DNA from: Patella vulgata
Lineage: Eukaryota > Mollusca > Gastropoda > Patellidae
Assembly (NCBI RefSeq): GCF_932274485.2
Contig: NC_065886.2
Coordinates: 46,921,501 to 46,985,500 of the forward strand
Length of the DNA: 64,000 bases
Direction: 5' to 3'
In this document: piece by piece, positions 31,190 through 42,102 of the stretch
Position numbering within the stretch: the stretch's first letter is position 1
How the letters are laid out: the number at the start of each line of letters is the position of its first letter
The notes under the pieces: generated by a model
Told to the model about the DNA's origin: nothing
Databases searched by the model: none
What the model saw: only the letters and a program-made list of their open reading frames with translations
Position numbers and translations under genes: made by a program

Positions 31190-32510
31190 TACAGAGAAAA
31201 GCAATTTGATTGGTTGATGCTTTGGGACACGATAACTTTAGTTCTAATTAAGTGAGAGTGATGAAACTTGTTGTATAGTTTCACTACATCAATACCTTGA
31301 CTAAGTTTGATAATGAGCATGTTCTGCTCAGGTTAAGCAGAGCGATAAGCAATTTGATTGGTCGAGACTTTGGAACACAATAACTCCTTTCTAATTGAGT
31401 TAGAATGTTCACACTTGGTGTAGGTGTCTATTAGGTCAATGTCTTGATGGAGTTCGAAGATGAGAGTTTTCTGCTTATGGTAAGCAGAGATAAGCAATCT
31501 GATTGGTTGATGCTTTGGGGCACGATAACTTTGGTTAACGAAAACTTTTTCGTTTGGATCCCGCACAAACCAAATTATTCATTGTAAACTGCGTCTCTCT
31601 TGCAGCAATCTAAACGGACTTGAATTTTTACGTCATATTTCTGATAATCCATGCTGCAAATGTGGTCATCACTTTGAAGATACTGAAATTTTTTTTTATT
31701 GAATTGCCCCTTATATTCAGATGCCCGAAATAATACAATAAATAATTTACCAACTATCCATCAAAACACTACTGTCTTATTGCACGGAATTGACGACGTA
31801 CAAAACTCACTCAATATTTTTAAATTGTCCACTCGTTTTTCGAAATCACCAGACGGTTCGCACTTATAACGCACTTATTGTAAGTACATTTTATCTTGTA
31901 CAAGATTACTTGCATATTTCTAAAATGTAAATCCATTCCAGAGACCGCTACAACACAATCACTGTAATCATAATTTCATGTGTACATTGATTATTTATTT
32001 CTAAAATGTAAATAGACGTATCTATATCTGACAGGGAGAGGGGTTTAATATAGGCTATGCCTGTTCACCAATCCCTATTCAGATACAAATCTGAATAAAA
32101 ATATTACTTAAAAAAAGAAAGCGAGAACGATGAAACTCCGAAGATAGATTTATTATATCATTACCTTGACTTAAGTTCGATGGTGCGAATTTACTGCTTA
32201 GGCTAAGGAGCGATAAGCAATTTGATTGGTCAAGACTGGAACATAACAACTCTGCTTTTAATTGAGGTAGAATGTTTAAATGTACATTAGGTGAATGTCT
32301 TGACATCAATGATTAACATTTTGAGCTAGAGCTAAGCAATTTCTTTAGTCGATGTTTTGGGACAAGATAATGTTGATTCTATCTGATAGAGAGTGAGGAA
32401 ATTTAGTGTATAGTTTGATTGCTCGATACTTTTGAAAATGTTCGATTAATTAATTTATTCTGGGATTTCGGAGGGGGACATCAACCTCACTGTTGGCTTG
32501 TTAAACATAC
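31190..32510 (-). mobile_element. Pearl/HINE-type element interrupted by a LINE fragment
   Basis: Minus-oriented monomers at 31190-31537 and 32107-32460 plus the 5' end at 32466-32505 (GGGGGACATCAACCTCACTG, TTGGCTTGTT). The LINE piece 31538-32103 breaks one monomer after GATAACTTTGGTT. Confidence 0.75.
31538..32103 (+). mobile_element. LINE 3' fragment (end of reverse transcriptase ORF and 3' UTR)
   Basis: Translation gives CKLRLSCSNLNGLEFLRHIS then NPCCKCGHHFEDTEIFF, the zinc-knuckle-like C-terminal region of many non-LTR retrotransposon polymerases (C.CG..ED..H/F.FF.C). A frameshift follows in the run of T at 31688-31696. The 3' UTR has GGGAGAGGGGTTTAATATAG and ends ATCTGAATAAAAATATT. 5'-truncated insertion, as usual for LINEs. 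Confidence 0.7.
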
Positions 32511-33035
32511 GCACCCCAGTCTAGTGAAACAATCTTCGTTTATCAGCAAATATTGTCAATAAAGTAAATCAAGCGTTGTTTTGATCAAAATTGATAGGGA
32601 CATCCATAATTACGGTGTATTAGTCCTGCGCAACTCGGATCAGCTTAGTACTTTGATTGGCTATTGTACACGAGGCCCCGCCTTGATGAGGTAAACATTT
32701 AAAAATCGGGGAAAGCAATCTATTATCGCTTCGATTTAATAGTGGGGATTTGTACCCGTGTCAGGTAGGATTATATGCTTAGGTGTGGCAGAAATGTTAA
32801 AATAACAATAATCAATACTTGCTTTGAAGATAAAACTGTCAATTTGAATCCCGATGTGATTATCGTTGTAAGTTGTCAGTGGATCTAAATATATCTATAG
32901 ATAGTACCATCTCTTACCTCTAGTGTTGTAAGTTGCCAGTGGATCTATAGATAGATACTACCATCTCTTACCTCTAGTGTTGTAAGTTGCCAGTGGATCT
33001 AAATATATATATATATATAGTACCATCTCTTACCT
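32508..33035 (+). repeat. Dispersed repeat D, copy 2
   Basis: ACATACGCACCCCAGTCTAG start, then TTTGATTGGCTATTGTACAC, GAGGCCCCGCCTTGATGAGG, AAGCAATCTATTATCGCTTC and TACCATCTCTTACCTCGAAA at the end. Conserved inverted CCAAT and GC-box words as in the other two copies. Confidence 0.75.
32865..33035. repeat. Minisatellite of about 65 bp inside repeat D
   Basis: GTTGTAAGTTG.CAGTGGATC followed by TACCATCTCTTACCTC is present three times (32869, 32926, 32980). Copy 3 of repeat D has a single unit here, so the expansion is local to copy 2. Confidence 0.8.
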
Positions 33036-33254
33036 CGAAAAACAGACAGGTGAGCTTGTTATCAAACTCATTCGCCAATAACTGTCACGTGCGGGGTTAT
33101 TGCCCCTGCTTTGACCGATCTTGACATACCTGATCGTTATGCCTCATTGACGATCTCTGAATTTTGGTTCACCCGACCTACTTAGTATAAGAGTTACAGA
33201 CCCATGTTTGTCCAAATTGACTACCGTAGATGACAAATACCAGTCGTCTAATTC
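33036..33254. other. Unassigned sequence
   Basis: No gene or repeat recognised. Confidence 0.45.
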
Positions 33255-33790
33255 TAAGGTTGTGAACACTTTAGAAGTCACAATTTTTATCCTATTTTGA
33301 TAAAACTTGAAATGTATTTTTATAACCCAAAATTCTGTGTTCCTTTCGATATTTGCGCATATCGAGTCGTAACTTCCTGGTTTATGGCCGCCGGTTGTAC
33401 GAACAGTAGGACGTTAAACCCCATTTCATTTCACGAAAAATCACATTTTAAGCTTGTGGACGTTCTAGAGGTCACAATTTTTATCCGTCTTAAGAAAAAC
33501 GTTTAAATATATCAGCATTCCACCATACTGACGGTTTAGTTCGAATTTCGTGAAAATCGGACCGAAACTGGTCGCTCCTTGTACGCAAATAGATTAAAAG
33601 TATGTAATACCAAGGTTGTGGACCCTCTAAAAGTCACAATTTTTATCCTATTTTGATGAAACTTAAAATAAATCTTTATATCTCAAATATCTCACTCCCT
33701 GTCGACATTCGCGTTTTTCAGACCATAACTCCCTGGATTATGGCCCCTGATTGTACGAAAAATCGCCTTTTATTTAGGTTGTTCTCTATC
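33255..33790. repeat. Degenerate tandem repeat GTGGACCCTCTAGAAGTCACA
   Basis: AAGGTTGTGAACACTTTAGA, AAGCTTGTGGACGTTCTAGA and AAGGTTGTGGACCCTCTAAA, each followed by GTCACAATTTTTATCC, at 33258, 33448 and 33612. A distant copy of the motif lies in reverse at 52843-52875. Confidence 0.7.
33396..33434 (+). repeat. SINE family A 3' tail fragment
   Basis: GAACAGTAGGACGTTAAACC then CCATTTCATTTCAC, the exact family tail, without body. Lies within the degenerate tandem repeat. Confidence 0.7.
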
Positions 33791-33914
33791 CATCGCTTGC
33801 AAAATGTGTGCGTATCTTGCCTGGCAACCACTCGTTAACAGATTTGTTGTAAAATTTAGTGTAAAACATTAATATTGATGGTCAGCCTTCTTGAGTTATG
33901 CCCCTTTGCCGAAT

Positions 33915-34045
33915 CTAGAGAGAGAAATGGGGTTTAATGTTTACTCGACACCAACTAGGTCATTTCGAGACGATCAGGTTTCAATTTTATTTCAGTAATT
34001 AGCTTGCGCGCAGGGAGTTCGTCCGAGACAGTAACCCATTTCACA
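33915..34045 (-). mobile_element. SINE family B, 3' half
   Basis: GAGAGAGAAATGGGGTTTAA, TTACTCGACACCAACTAGGT, TTTTATTTCAGTAATTAGCT and TGCGCGCAGGG match the complement of the family 3' half. Confidence 0.75.
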
Positions 34046-34079
34046 AGTTTCTCGGATACATGTTGAGGATAAAACCGCA

Positions 34080-34690
34080 ACATGTTAATTATGGCTACTA
34101 TGTTATATGCCATTACACACATCGCATCACTAAATGTAATAGATTTGAAGTATATAGAATCTGGTCACAGTTATCTTGAAGCTGATTCAATGCATGCTAC
34201 CACCGAAACCGCTAAGAAACACCATATACTACAGGGGAATGGGAGGTACTCATTAAAGCTACAAGAAGAAATCCTCGACCATTTTCTGTAAAGAAACTCA
34301 AGCATCATGATTTATTACAACATGAAGGAACCTTGTTCGATATTAGTCAAGAATAAATAAATAAAAACCCCACCAATAATGAAACAATCAGTCGGTTGAA
34401 AATAAAATGGTTACGTTTCGAGAAGGCTTCTGAAAATATTGTACATTACAAATATCCAATATCTGAAGAAACCTTTAATCAGATAATGATTTGTGAGAAA
34501 TCCAATTTAAGACAGTCCTACAATCAACTATATCGACAATGACTACAAATTTTTGTTAGCAAAAAAGATTTGCTCAGCCTTCTCAAATCCGGACTTATTC
34601 CCGCAGAATACGAATCATTCTATAAGATCTTTCCATCATCAGCTCGTACCAAAGAAATTGGCTGTGAAGACGATTAAACGTGGTGACAGT
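34080..34690 (+). pseudogene. Fossil of an unclassified invertebrate transposon-associated protein (C-terminal part)
   Basis: Translation contains GHSYLEADSMHATTETAKK and, further on, KIKWLRFEKA, FVSKKDLLSLLKSGLIP and EYESFYK, a pattern I associate with a large family of uncharacterised (DUF7869-like) proteins multiplied in invertebrate genomes. The copy is broken in a few places and only the C-terminal part is present. The family name is from memory and should be treated as tentative. Confidence 0.5.
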
Positions 34691-34929
34691 TTTTAGTTGT
34701 TGGCGGAAATGAATCAACAATCTGTTTCTCTAAAATAGACAGCAAGTTGAACACTGACTTTGTTAAATAATTTTATGTCCAACGTTGTTTTGAATTAAAT
34801 GTATCTTAATCATTTAGTTTGAAGCTACCAGTTTTGTTGTTTAGTTTAAAGTTTATATTGTTAAAGTGATAAATGTAATTATAGGTCAATAAATAAAAGA
34901 TCTTGATTACACTGGGTGGTTTTATGATT
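34691..34929. other. AT-rich flank of fossil, unassigned
   Basis: May be 3' non-coding sequence of the preceding fossil; contains CAATAAATAAAAGATC near 34888. Confidence 0.35.
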
Positions 34930-35766
34930 ATTGTCCCCCGCCTTTCGAAGAAAGCAGGGGACTATTAAAATGGGTTCGTCCGTCTGTCTGTCTGTCTGTC
35001 TGTCCGTCACACTTTTTGGGACACAATAACTCTCTTCCTAATTGAGCTAGAATGTTCAAACTTGGTGTATGTGTTTATTAGGTCAATGCCTTGATGGAGT
35101 TCGAAGATGAGCATTTTCCGCTTAGGGTAAGCAGAGATAAGCAATTTGATTGGTTGATGCTTTGGGACACGATAACTCTCTTCCTAATTGGGCTAGAATG
35201 TTCAAACTTGGTGTATGTGTTGATTAGGTCAATGCCTTGATGGAGTTCGAAGATGAGCATTTTCCGCTTAGGGTAAGCAGAGATAAGCAATTTGATTGGT
35301 TGATGCTTTGGGACACGATAACTTTTAATTGAGCTAGAATGTTCAAACTTGGTGTATGTGTTTATTAGGTCAATGCCTTGATGGAGTTCGAAGATGAGCA
35401 TTTTCCGCTTAGGGTAAGCAGAGATAAGCAATTTGATTGGTTGATACTTTGGGGCACGATAACTCTCTTCCTAATTGAGCTAGAATGTTCAAACTTGGTG
35501 TATGTGTTGATTAGGTCAATGCCTTGATGGAGTTCGAAGATGAGCATTTTCCGCTTAGGGTAAGCAGAGATAAGCAATTTGATTGGTTGATGCTTTGGGA
35601 CACGATAACTTTAGTTCTAATTAAGTGAGATTGATGAAACTTGGTGTATAGTTTCATTACAGTAATACCTTGACTAAGTTTGATAATGAGCATTTTCTGC
35701 TCAGGGTAAGCAGAGCGATACGCAATTTGATTGGTCGAGACTTTGGAAAACAATAACTCTCCTACT
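34930..35766 (-). mobile_element. Pearl/HINE-type element, 3' end plus about five monomers
   Basis: Minus orientation. The 3' hairpin GTCCCCCGCCTTTCGAAGAA then AGCAGGGGAC at 34935-34965 is followed by GTCTGTCTGTCTGTCTGTCT and near-identical 146-bp monomers (GATTGGTTGATGCTTTGGGA and GTTCGAAGATGAGCATTTTC repeated). Frames through the monomers look like proteins but 146 is not a multiple of three. Confidence 0.85.
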
Positions 35767-35935
35767 TTGATTGTCCCCCTTTCGAAGAAAGCAGGGAACT
35801 ATTAAAATGGGTTCGTCCGTCTGTCTGTTTGTCTGTCTGTCCGTTCCGCTTATTTGTGATAAATTTATATGTGTCCTCTAATTATTTTCCTATTTCGGCG
35901 GGGGACATCAGCCTCACTGTTGGCTTGTTATGTTA
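35767..35935 (-). mobile_element. Monomer-free minimal pearl/HINE element (about 165 bp)
   Basis: GATTGTCCCCCTTTCGAAGA at one end and GGCGGGGGACATCAGCCTCA then CTGTTGGCTTGTT at the other, with only the TCTGTCTG segment and a short linker between. Abuts the array-bearing copy head to tail. Confidence 0.75.
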
Positions 35936-35964
35936 TATATTTTGAGTACGTAAGAGTATGGAAT

Positions 35965-36297
35965 GAATGAATAAAATGGGTTGTTATGTCCTACTGTTAT
36001 CCTCCGACTCGGCTAATTAAGACGGTCATAGTTTTCCCGGACACCGGAGCTACGACCTACAGTTATATAGAATTCAAACTGCCAAGGGTTCTTTGACGTG
36101 CATGCCAATTTGTGCATGAGGCCCCGGTTTGTCGTCCCATTCTAACAACTATGCATTGTCCCTTACCAGGTCCTCTCTCCTGCAAGAGGGAACCGTGTCA
36201 GAAAATCCAGATGAATTTTCTCGGCCACACCAGGATAGAACACTAGACCTCTTGGTGATTGAGCCAACGTCTTACACACTAAGCCACTGTGGCTCCC
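35965..36297 (-). mobile_element. SINE family A, near full length
   Basis: AAAATGGGTTGTTATGTCCT tail side, GCCAAGGGTTCTTTGACGTG, TTTTCTCGGCCACACCAGGA and TAAGCCACTGTGGCTCC at the head. Complete but diverged. Confidence 0.85.
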
Positions 36298-37227
36298 TCA
36301 GGGTATGGAACAGGCCAATTAAATTCGAATTAGTTATGACTTATAGTGCTACATCTGGTTTATAACAATTAATGGAAAAGTTAAGTTGATATGCCATAAT
36401 TTGATTTGAATTCTACATTATTTCATATTGTTATAACGTAATTGATATCAAGATGAGTCTTATACTCCCATTTAAATGTATTGTCTAAAAGTTATAAGCC
36501 ACACATCCAATATTTCTGAAATTAATACTAAATTATAGTTCGAAGGTAGCTTTATGAAAAAATTATGCAAATGACAGAAAATCTGGAAATATCGATAAAA
36601 TATATAAATACATGAAATTTTGACAGTAAATTAAAAGTTTAAGAGCGTATCCGCGAGAGCACCATGCAGAGGGTGATAACCCTTTGGGTTGGGGATTTGG
36701 ACCAAATTTTTTCGGTGAGATGGGTCAGTACCCAGATACATCCCCACAATATAATAGGTTGATTCAGTTGATACTAACCTGGCAAATTGGAAAATATTTT
36801 CTAATAGAAAAATACTCAAAAAAAACGGGCTAATTTGGAAGTAAATTTGTATGATCTGTTATACGGACAATAATCGATTTGGGCAGGCTCTTCCTACACA
36901 CAGTTTTAAGTTTTTACTGCCAATGATATCTTCGTACTGGCCAGATACTCAACTTTAATGAAAACCAAAGTGTGAGAGGCTATAGTTCGTTCTTGGCAGG
37001 GATTATGGCCAAAGTTGAATGTTACCTACAACTAGCAACCTTCCTACTAACAAAATAAAAAATAAAAATGACCAGTACAGACATAGTAAAAAAAAAAAGC
37101 ATAAATTAAAAACATCAAAAATTGGGATAAAATGTTCCGTTGATCAATACTCCCAATGAAGAATATGTATGGACATCTTTACAAATTTAATATATTCCAA
37201 TTAATCATTAGCAAGGATGATTTAGAC
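36298..37227. other. Unassigned AT-rich sequence
   Basis: No gene recognised; a 62-codon minus frame at 36631-36819 is unsupported. Confidence 0.5.
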
Positions 37228-37440
37228 TTGCGAGAGAGAAAAGAAGTTGGGTTTAATGTCCGCTTTGGGACGAACATCTGGTGACGCATATGTTTGGTCA
37301 TCTTTACAATGTTTATATATTCCATTCAGTCGTCATCAAGGATGATTTTGACTTGAGAGAGAAATAAGGATTAAGGTCCACTCGAGACAAACTAGGTAAT
37401 TTTGGGATTAACATATGATACAGTTTTATTTCAATAATTC
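37228..37440 (-). mobile_element. SINE family B, two 3' tails in tandem
   Basis: GAGAGAGAAAAGAAGTTGGG at 37231 and GAGAGAGAAATAAGGATTAA at 37354 are two tail starts about 123 bases apart; the second continues into TTTTATTTCAATAATTCGTG. Confidence 0.6.
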
Positions 37441-38177
37441 GTGAGACTGGACAGACAAACACTAGACTTTGTTTACGTACAAGCTTGTATTGGAAACCAC
37501 GCCACTTAACTCTATGACACCATACCTTATGATCTCTAAAGACCACTTTTGACTTAACCAAGGGACAAGTTTCACGAATGTCCAATGAAATTTACACAGA
37601 ATAAATCTTATATGAATATGATGATATAGTAATAAAATGAAACATAGTTCAGCTCTCGGGTAAAAGACCACTGCATTGTCAATAGCCGCGGGGGGTTCGC
37701 ACTAGTTAGTTCTTGCTATTGTGTATCAATTAGAATGTTAAAACTGTTTTCATTAGCCCAGTCAGAGCAGAATAATAGGGCGTTCAACCCCATTTCATTT
37801 CAGAATGCTAAAGTTCCTAGAGCATTCAATTTCAGCTTATTATCCTTGTATGGTGTTTTTTTTTCTTATTTACAGTATTAGCTATTTTCTGTAAATCATG
37901 GTCTAGTTTTAAAGCTGTAGATGGACATGCTAAATTAGTTTCGTCACCTCCCCACGGATAGTAGCTAATACTACAGATTCAAACATCAATGGAAACAGAA
38001 AGGGGTTCGTGGAACTATATATTATACTAGTAACAACCCCACTGCAGCTCGCTATCGTGTACCAATCCCACTGCAGCTCGCGATCGTGTACCTAAATAAG
38101 TTCCTCTTTAGGTTTAGTGTTTATCAGCTACTGAACAAACGGATCGCTCTCCACTAAATTTGCTAGGACAGAGTCAG
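37441..38177. other. Unassigned sequence
   Basis: Includes a family A tail scrap at 37748-37803 (GGGCGTTCAACCCCATTTCA) and a 29-bp motif CCCACTGCAGCTCGC.ATCGT duplicated at 38040 and 38069. Confidence 0.45.
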
Positions 38178-38700
38178 CTAAAAAATTCGCCAATGGCCAT
38201 TAGCAACACATATCTCGTAATATATTTTACTTTTCGGTCTGTACCTGTTTAACATTTCTTGGTCCGTTGCAGGTACTGTTTTGGGGGAGAGGTTTTTGGT
38301 AGACAGTGCATGGCAAACAGTTCTAACTTTTTCGTCCATAGATTGCAGTGCGGTATTTGGTGTTCTTATATATGGAATGTCTGTTTGAATTTCGACATGG
38401 TTCGTCTTTGTGACATAATTAGCCCACACGACCGTATTATCAAGATTTTACTAACAGAAAGATGAAACTCGATCTTTTTCAAAGATTGAATTATAGAGAT
38501 ATTAGACATTGTGGTTGGGCTTACAAAGTGTATGGTAAACAAGAGCAACGCCAATGCTGGTAATATCCACATCCCTACTTTGATTGAATTGGTAATTTTA
38601 CAAATGAAGAGAATGAAATATGAAATGGCTGCAATGATGTGTATAACAATGGCCAATTCTTGAAATTTACCGTAATGTAGCTACAAGAAAGTCGCTAAAA
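38178..38700 (-). pseudogene. Possible remnant of a membrane-protein gene
   Basis: Two minus-strand frames follow each other: 38656-38366 with two hydrophobic segments (AIVIHIIAAISYFILFICKI and ILPALALLLFTIHFV) and 38429-38178 with a polar sequence (EIQTDIPYIRTPNTALQSMD). A stop separates the second frame from its upstream continuation and no clean splice pair joins them. I recognise no family. Confidence 0.25.
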
Positions 38701-38818
38701 ACGCAGAGATATACTAATGTGCTTGGGTTTTTTTTAGCTTCGATTGGATGCCGTTAGTTTCACCCGACAAATTTAATTTCTGTATTAATGCATGTAACAT
38801 TATAGGACTAGTTAAATA

Positions 38819-39235
38819 AAAATACCCAGTTCAATTGAGTGAAACAACTTTCGTTTATCTGTAAAGTTGTGAAGCGGTGTTGACAAGGCCAAATTCTTGT
38901 GACCTATAAAGGGTATACTACTTTAAGCGTATTTGGATTGGCTGTTGTACATGGCATATTTTTAGCCCCGCCTCCATGATGTAAAGATGTCAAATTTAAA
39001 TGCCGGGGAAAGCAAGCTATTATCGCTTCGATTTAACAGAGATCATTATTGTGCGCGACGGTTAGGATTATTTGCTTAATTGTAGTTGGGTGTAGGAGAA
39101 ATGTTTTAAATAACAATTATTGTTTTGAAGAAAAAATTGTCAGTTTTGCTTATTTGAAGCCTGGTTTGATTAGAATTAAGGTGACAGTTGGATCTATATA
39201 GTACCATCTCTTATCTCGAAACACGGAGGGTTGAG
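38819..39235 (+). repeat. Dispersed repeat D, copy 3
   Basis: GAGTGAAACAACTTTCGTTT, TTTGGATTGGCTGTTGTACA, AGCCCCGCCTCCATGATGTA, AAGCAAGCTATTATCGCTTC and AGTACCATCTCTTATCTCGA in the same order as copy 2. Confidence 0.75.
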
Positions 39236-41971
39236 TGAAGAGGTTTCTTATCTAAATGCAATGCAGAAAAGAGACCAACCGGGGATAAAATAAGCCTATC
39301 ATATCCTATACCCATTTGGAAGATGGTTTCATAACTGTAATATTAGTTACTTTCCGGATTTATTTTTCTTTCATCTATCACTATAAAACTAAAAATATGC
39401 TACCAGGCGTCAACACATATGCTCTCAGCATTTAAATCCTCATAGGTTGTCACATAGTTATTCTACTGTAGATAATTGCAGCATTTACAAAACAGTGACT
39501 AAACAGTCCATGAAGTAATTATCATTTATTATCAAAAATTTGAATGGTGTCTTGTTCTTGCAAGTGCTAATATTATACAAAACATGTACTTTTAATCACA
39601 AGATCATGGCTGTTCAAGTTATAGGAAATCAAAAGGCTTCTTTGTCTCTGTATTCTGTATACATTTCTAGTCATCAGGTGATAACTTTGACATCTAGAGC
39701 ATCCACAGGCAACTGTGGGCCCAAGATTGAAGATTGATAGGGTGGATGGCAATATATAACCACATTTCAATATGGGTGTATAACAATTAAAAAGTTCTGC
39801 AAATAAAATTTATTGTTATGACAAATATACAAACACTAATCCTCAAAAACTACTATAACAGACTAATAGAAGATAGAAAAATTTAAAAGTTCCAGTGTCT
39901 TATCACAGATTGCAATTCAACAATTAACCAAAAATAACAAACAACATCAAACTCATCTCATAGGACACAACCAAGGTCTTATTCATGGGTGTAAGAAAAA
40001 GAATAGACATTTGGTATCTGTAATGTAACTTACTCCTCTGTTTTAACACATAATGGGCAGATCATGTTTGGTACAAGTAATACGTTTTACTTAGATCAAT
40101 TATTCTAAAATACATCATGTCAATAAATCATAATGTAACAAGGATTGGATCTTATAATGGCTAATCATCTTTGAAATGCATTTTACGAACCAACTTTATA
40201 TTGTCAGTTTTTCATGGGTCAAATCTAATAACACATGAGATTTGTTTACAATATATCAAAGCACAATAAATAATGTACATGTATACATTTCATAATTATT
40301 ATTTTACTGATTAAAGTATGTAATATTGTGTTAGAAAACCCCCACTAGTAATTATTGAAACAAATACATGTATCTCTCAATTCACAAATTTAAAAGCTTG
40401 TTTGGCAAATATATCATATAAGACTAGATTAAGGAAACATTAGATACATCAACCTATTCAGCTACATTGACTTAAAGTTTCTCTCATTATTTTTTACAAA
40501 TCAACATCGACAAAAAAAAATATTTTGGGGAAGGAATTGCAAATTGATCTATTATTAGTAAGTAATGTATAAAACACACAAACATCATTAATTCTGGATG
40601 TTTATATTTTCATTTTTAAAAAATTTGATGCTGAAAAACTAGTTATAATAATGTATGAAAATAATCATTGGGAAATACCTTTATCAAAATAGGGGAAATG
40701 GAATGTGGTTTGTTTGGGCAGTTTTAATATTGGAAAGACACACAATATACACATATAGGAAGAAGAGCGAGAGGTGATTCTGTTTCAGAGTAAATACTGT
40801 TAAGGCAGGTGTTCAGCATATATTTGCATTTTTCGTACAAAATTTAATTCTTTACATCTTTAACCTATGCTAAAAATGTATTGTTTAACATTAAAGTTAC
40901 AATTTCATATTTTTAAGTTATATTTTTAAAATGTATTAAAATAAAGCCCTAAAATAGATGGTATCTATAAACAGTCCTACATGTACCTTGTTAAAGAATA
41001 ATCCTATTTATCCTATAATTTACTATTGCCAGTTGAGAAATTGGCAAAAATATCATTTTCAACTTCAAATTCAAACGTTTGAAGATAGCTATTCCATGGT
41101 GGGGAATAGGAAAACAAGGGAGGTAATTGTGTTATTATTTCTGGTGTGAAGATTTTAAAGTGGGAGAAAGATAACCTATGATCGTATAATAGCGATTTGA
41201 CAACCTATTGAGCAAAAGACATAGAAATAATTATGTTTTGACTTTCTTAGAAAATATGAAATTGTAACTTTAATTCATTTTCGTGGATTCAGCCAGTGGT
41301 CCATCGAAACATTTTACCCAACAATTAAAGGGGGAGGTGGGGCTTTGTCAATAATAAATGAATGGAACTGAACCTATTTTTGATCAGTTACTTTGAGAAG
41401 TTTTAATAAACTACCTAAACAATGGGTGGGCAAATTTTAACAAAGTAAACATGTCAGTCAATGCACCCTGCAATATTCCAACTAGATATTCATAATTCAT
41501 AACTGATTTTTTTCCATGCAAATGACTAGACTTTTCTGTGATAAAAGCCCTAATGACCTATAGACCAAAACCATAATCTGATAAACTCTAAAGCGATAAT
41601 ATGAATAAAGCTTCCAGTACAAAGGCTCAGTAGGACTATAAGTAAGAATACAATAAGTTATACAATAATTTAAATATAAAATATTAATGTACAATACAAA
41701 TACATTAATAATCTAAATATAACATTAAAAAATCCTTATTAATATATTTTGGCTTAATATAAATAAAGGTGTTAAAAGTTTATCACAGATCTTTTGAACA
41801 AATATTATTTTAAAACAATCTTTTTATTCAGGAATGCTTGAATGGGGACGGAAATTTCAACATATGCCAGAAGTCCAGAACTGAACTATGACGTTCTCAT
41901 ATTAAAATTCACAGTCTTAACTTGGGAGTATAAATTACATAATTTTCATTTATTTCATGAATTCTTCTCTT
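39236..41971 (-). other. Repeat-poor AT-rich stretch, possible 3' UTR of the minus gene
   Basis: No SINE, HINE or MITE was recognised in 2.7 kb, in contrast to all flanks. A minus-strand AATAAA lies at about 39809. The low repeat load fits transcribed or constrained sequence, but nothing shows where the transcript ends. Confidence 0.35.
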
Positions 41972-42102
41972 TTAATAAACTACTGGTTGTGGTGTAAAAC
42001 AAGTTACTGGAGTAGCAGATGGAACCATTGATCTCATCTTTCTCATACCACCAGATGAAATAGGTGTAGCAGGTGATACAGGTTCATAAGTTCCATTCAT
42101 AC
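41972..42102 (-). CDS. TEX26-like gene, exon 8 (terminal)
   Basis: Encodes GMNGTYEPVSPATPISSGGM and ends TCFTPQPVVY before TAA. Acceptor ATTTTAG in phase 1. Confidence 0.85.

Noticed and set aside
35078-35753. Series of similar 70-117-codon minus frames
   Set aside because: They lie in 146-bp non-coding HINE monomers; the period is not divisible by three and frames shift between units.
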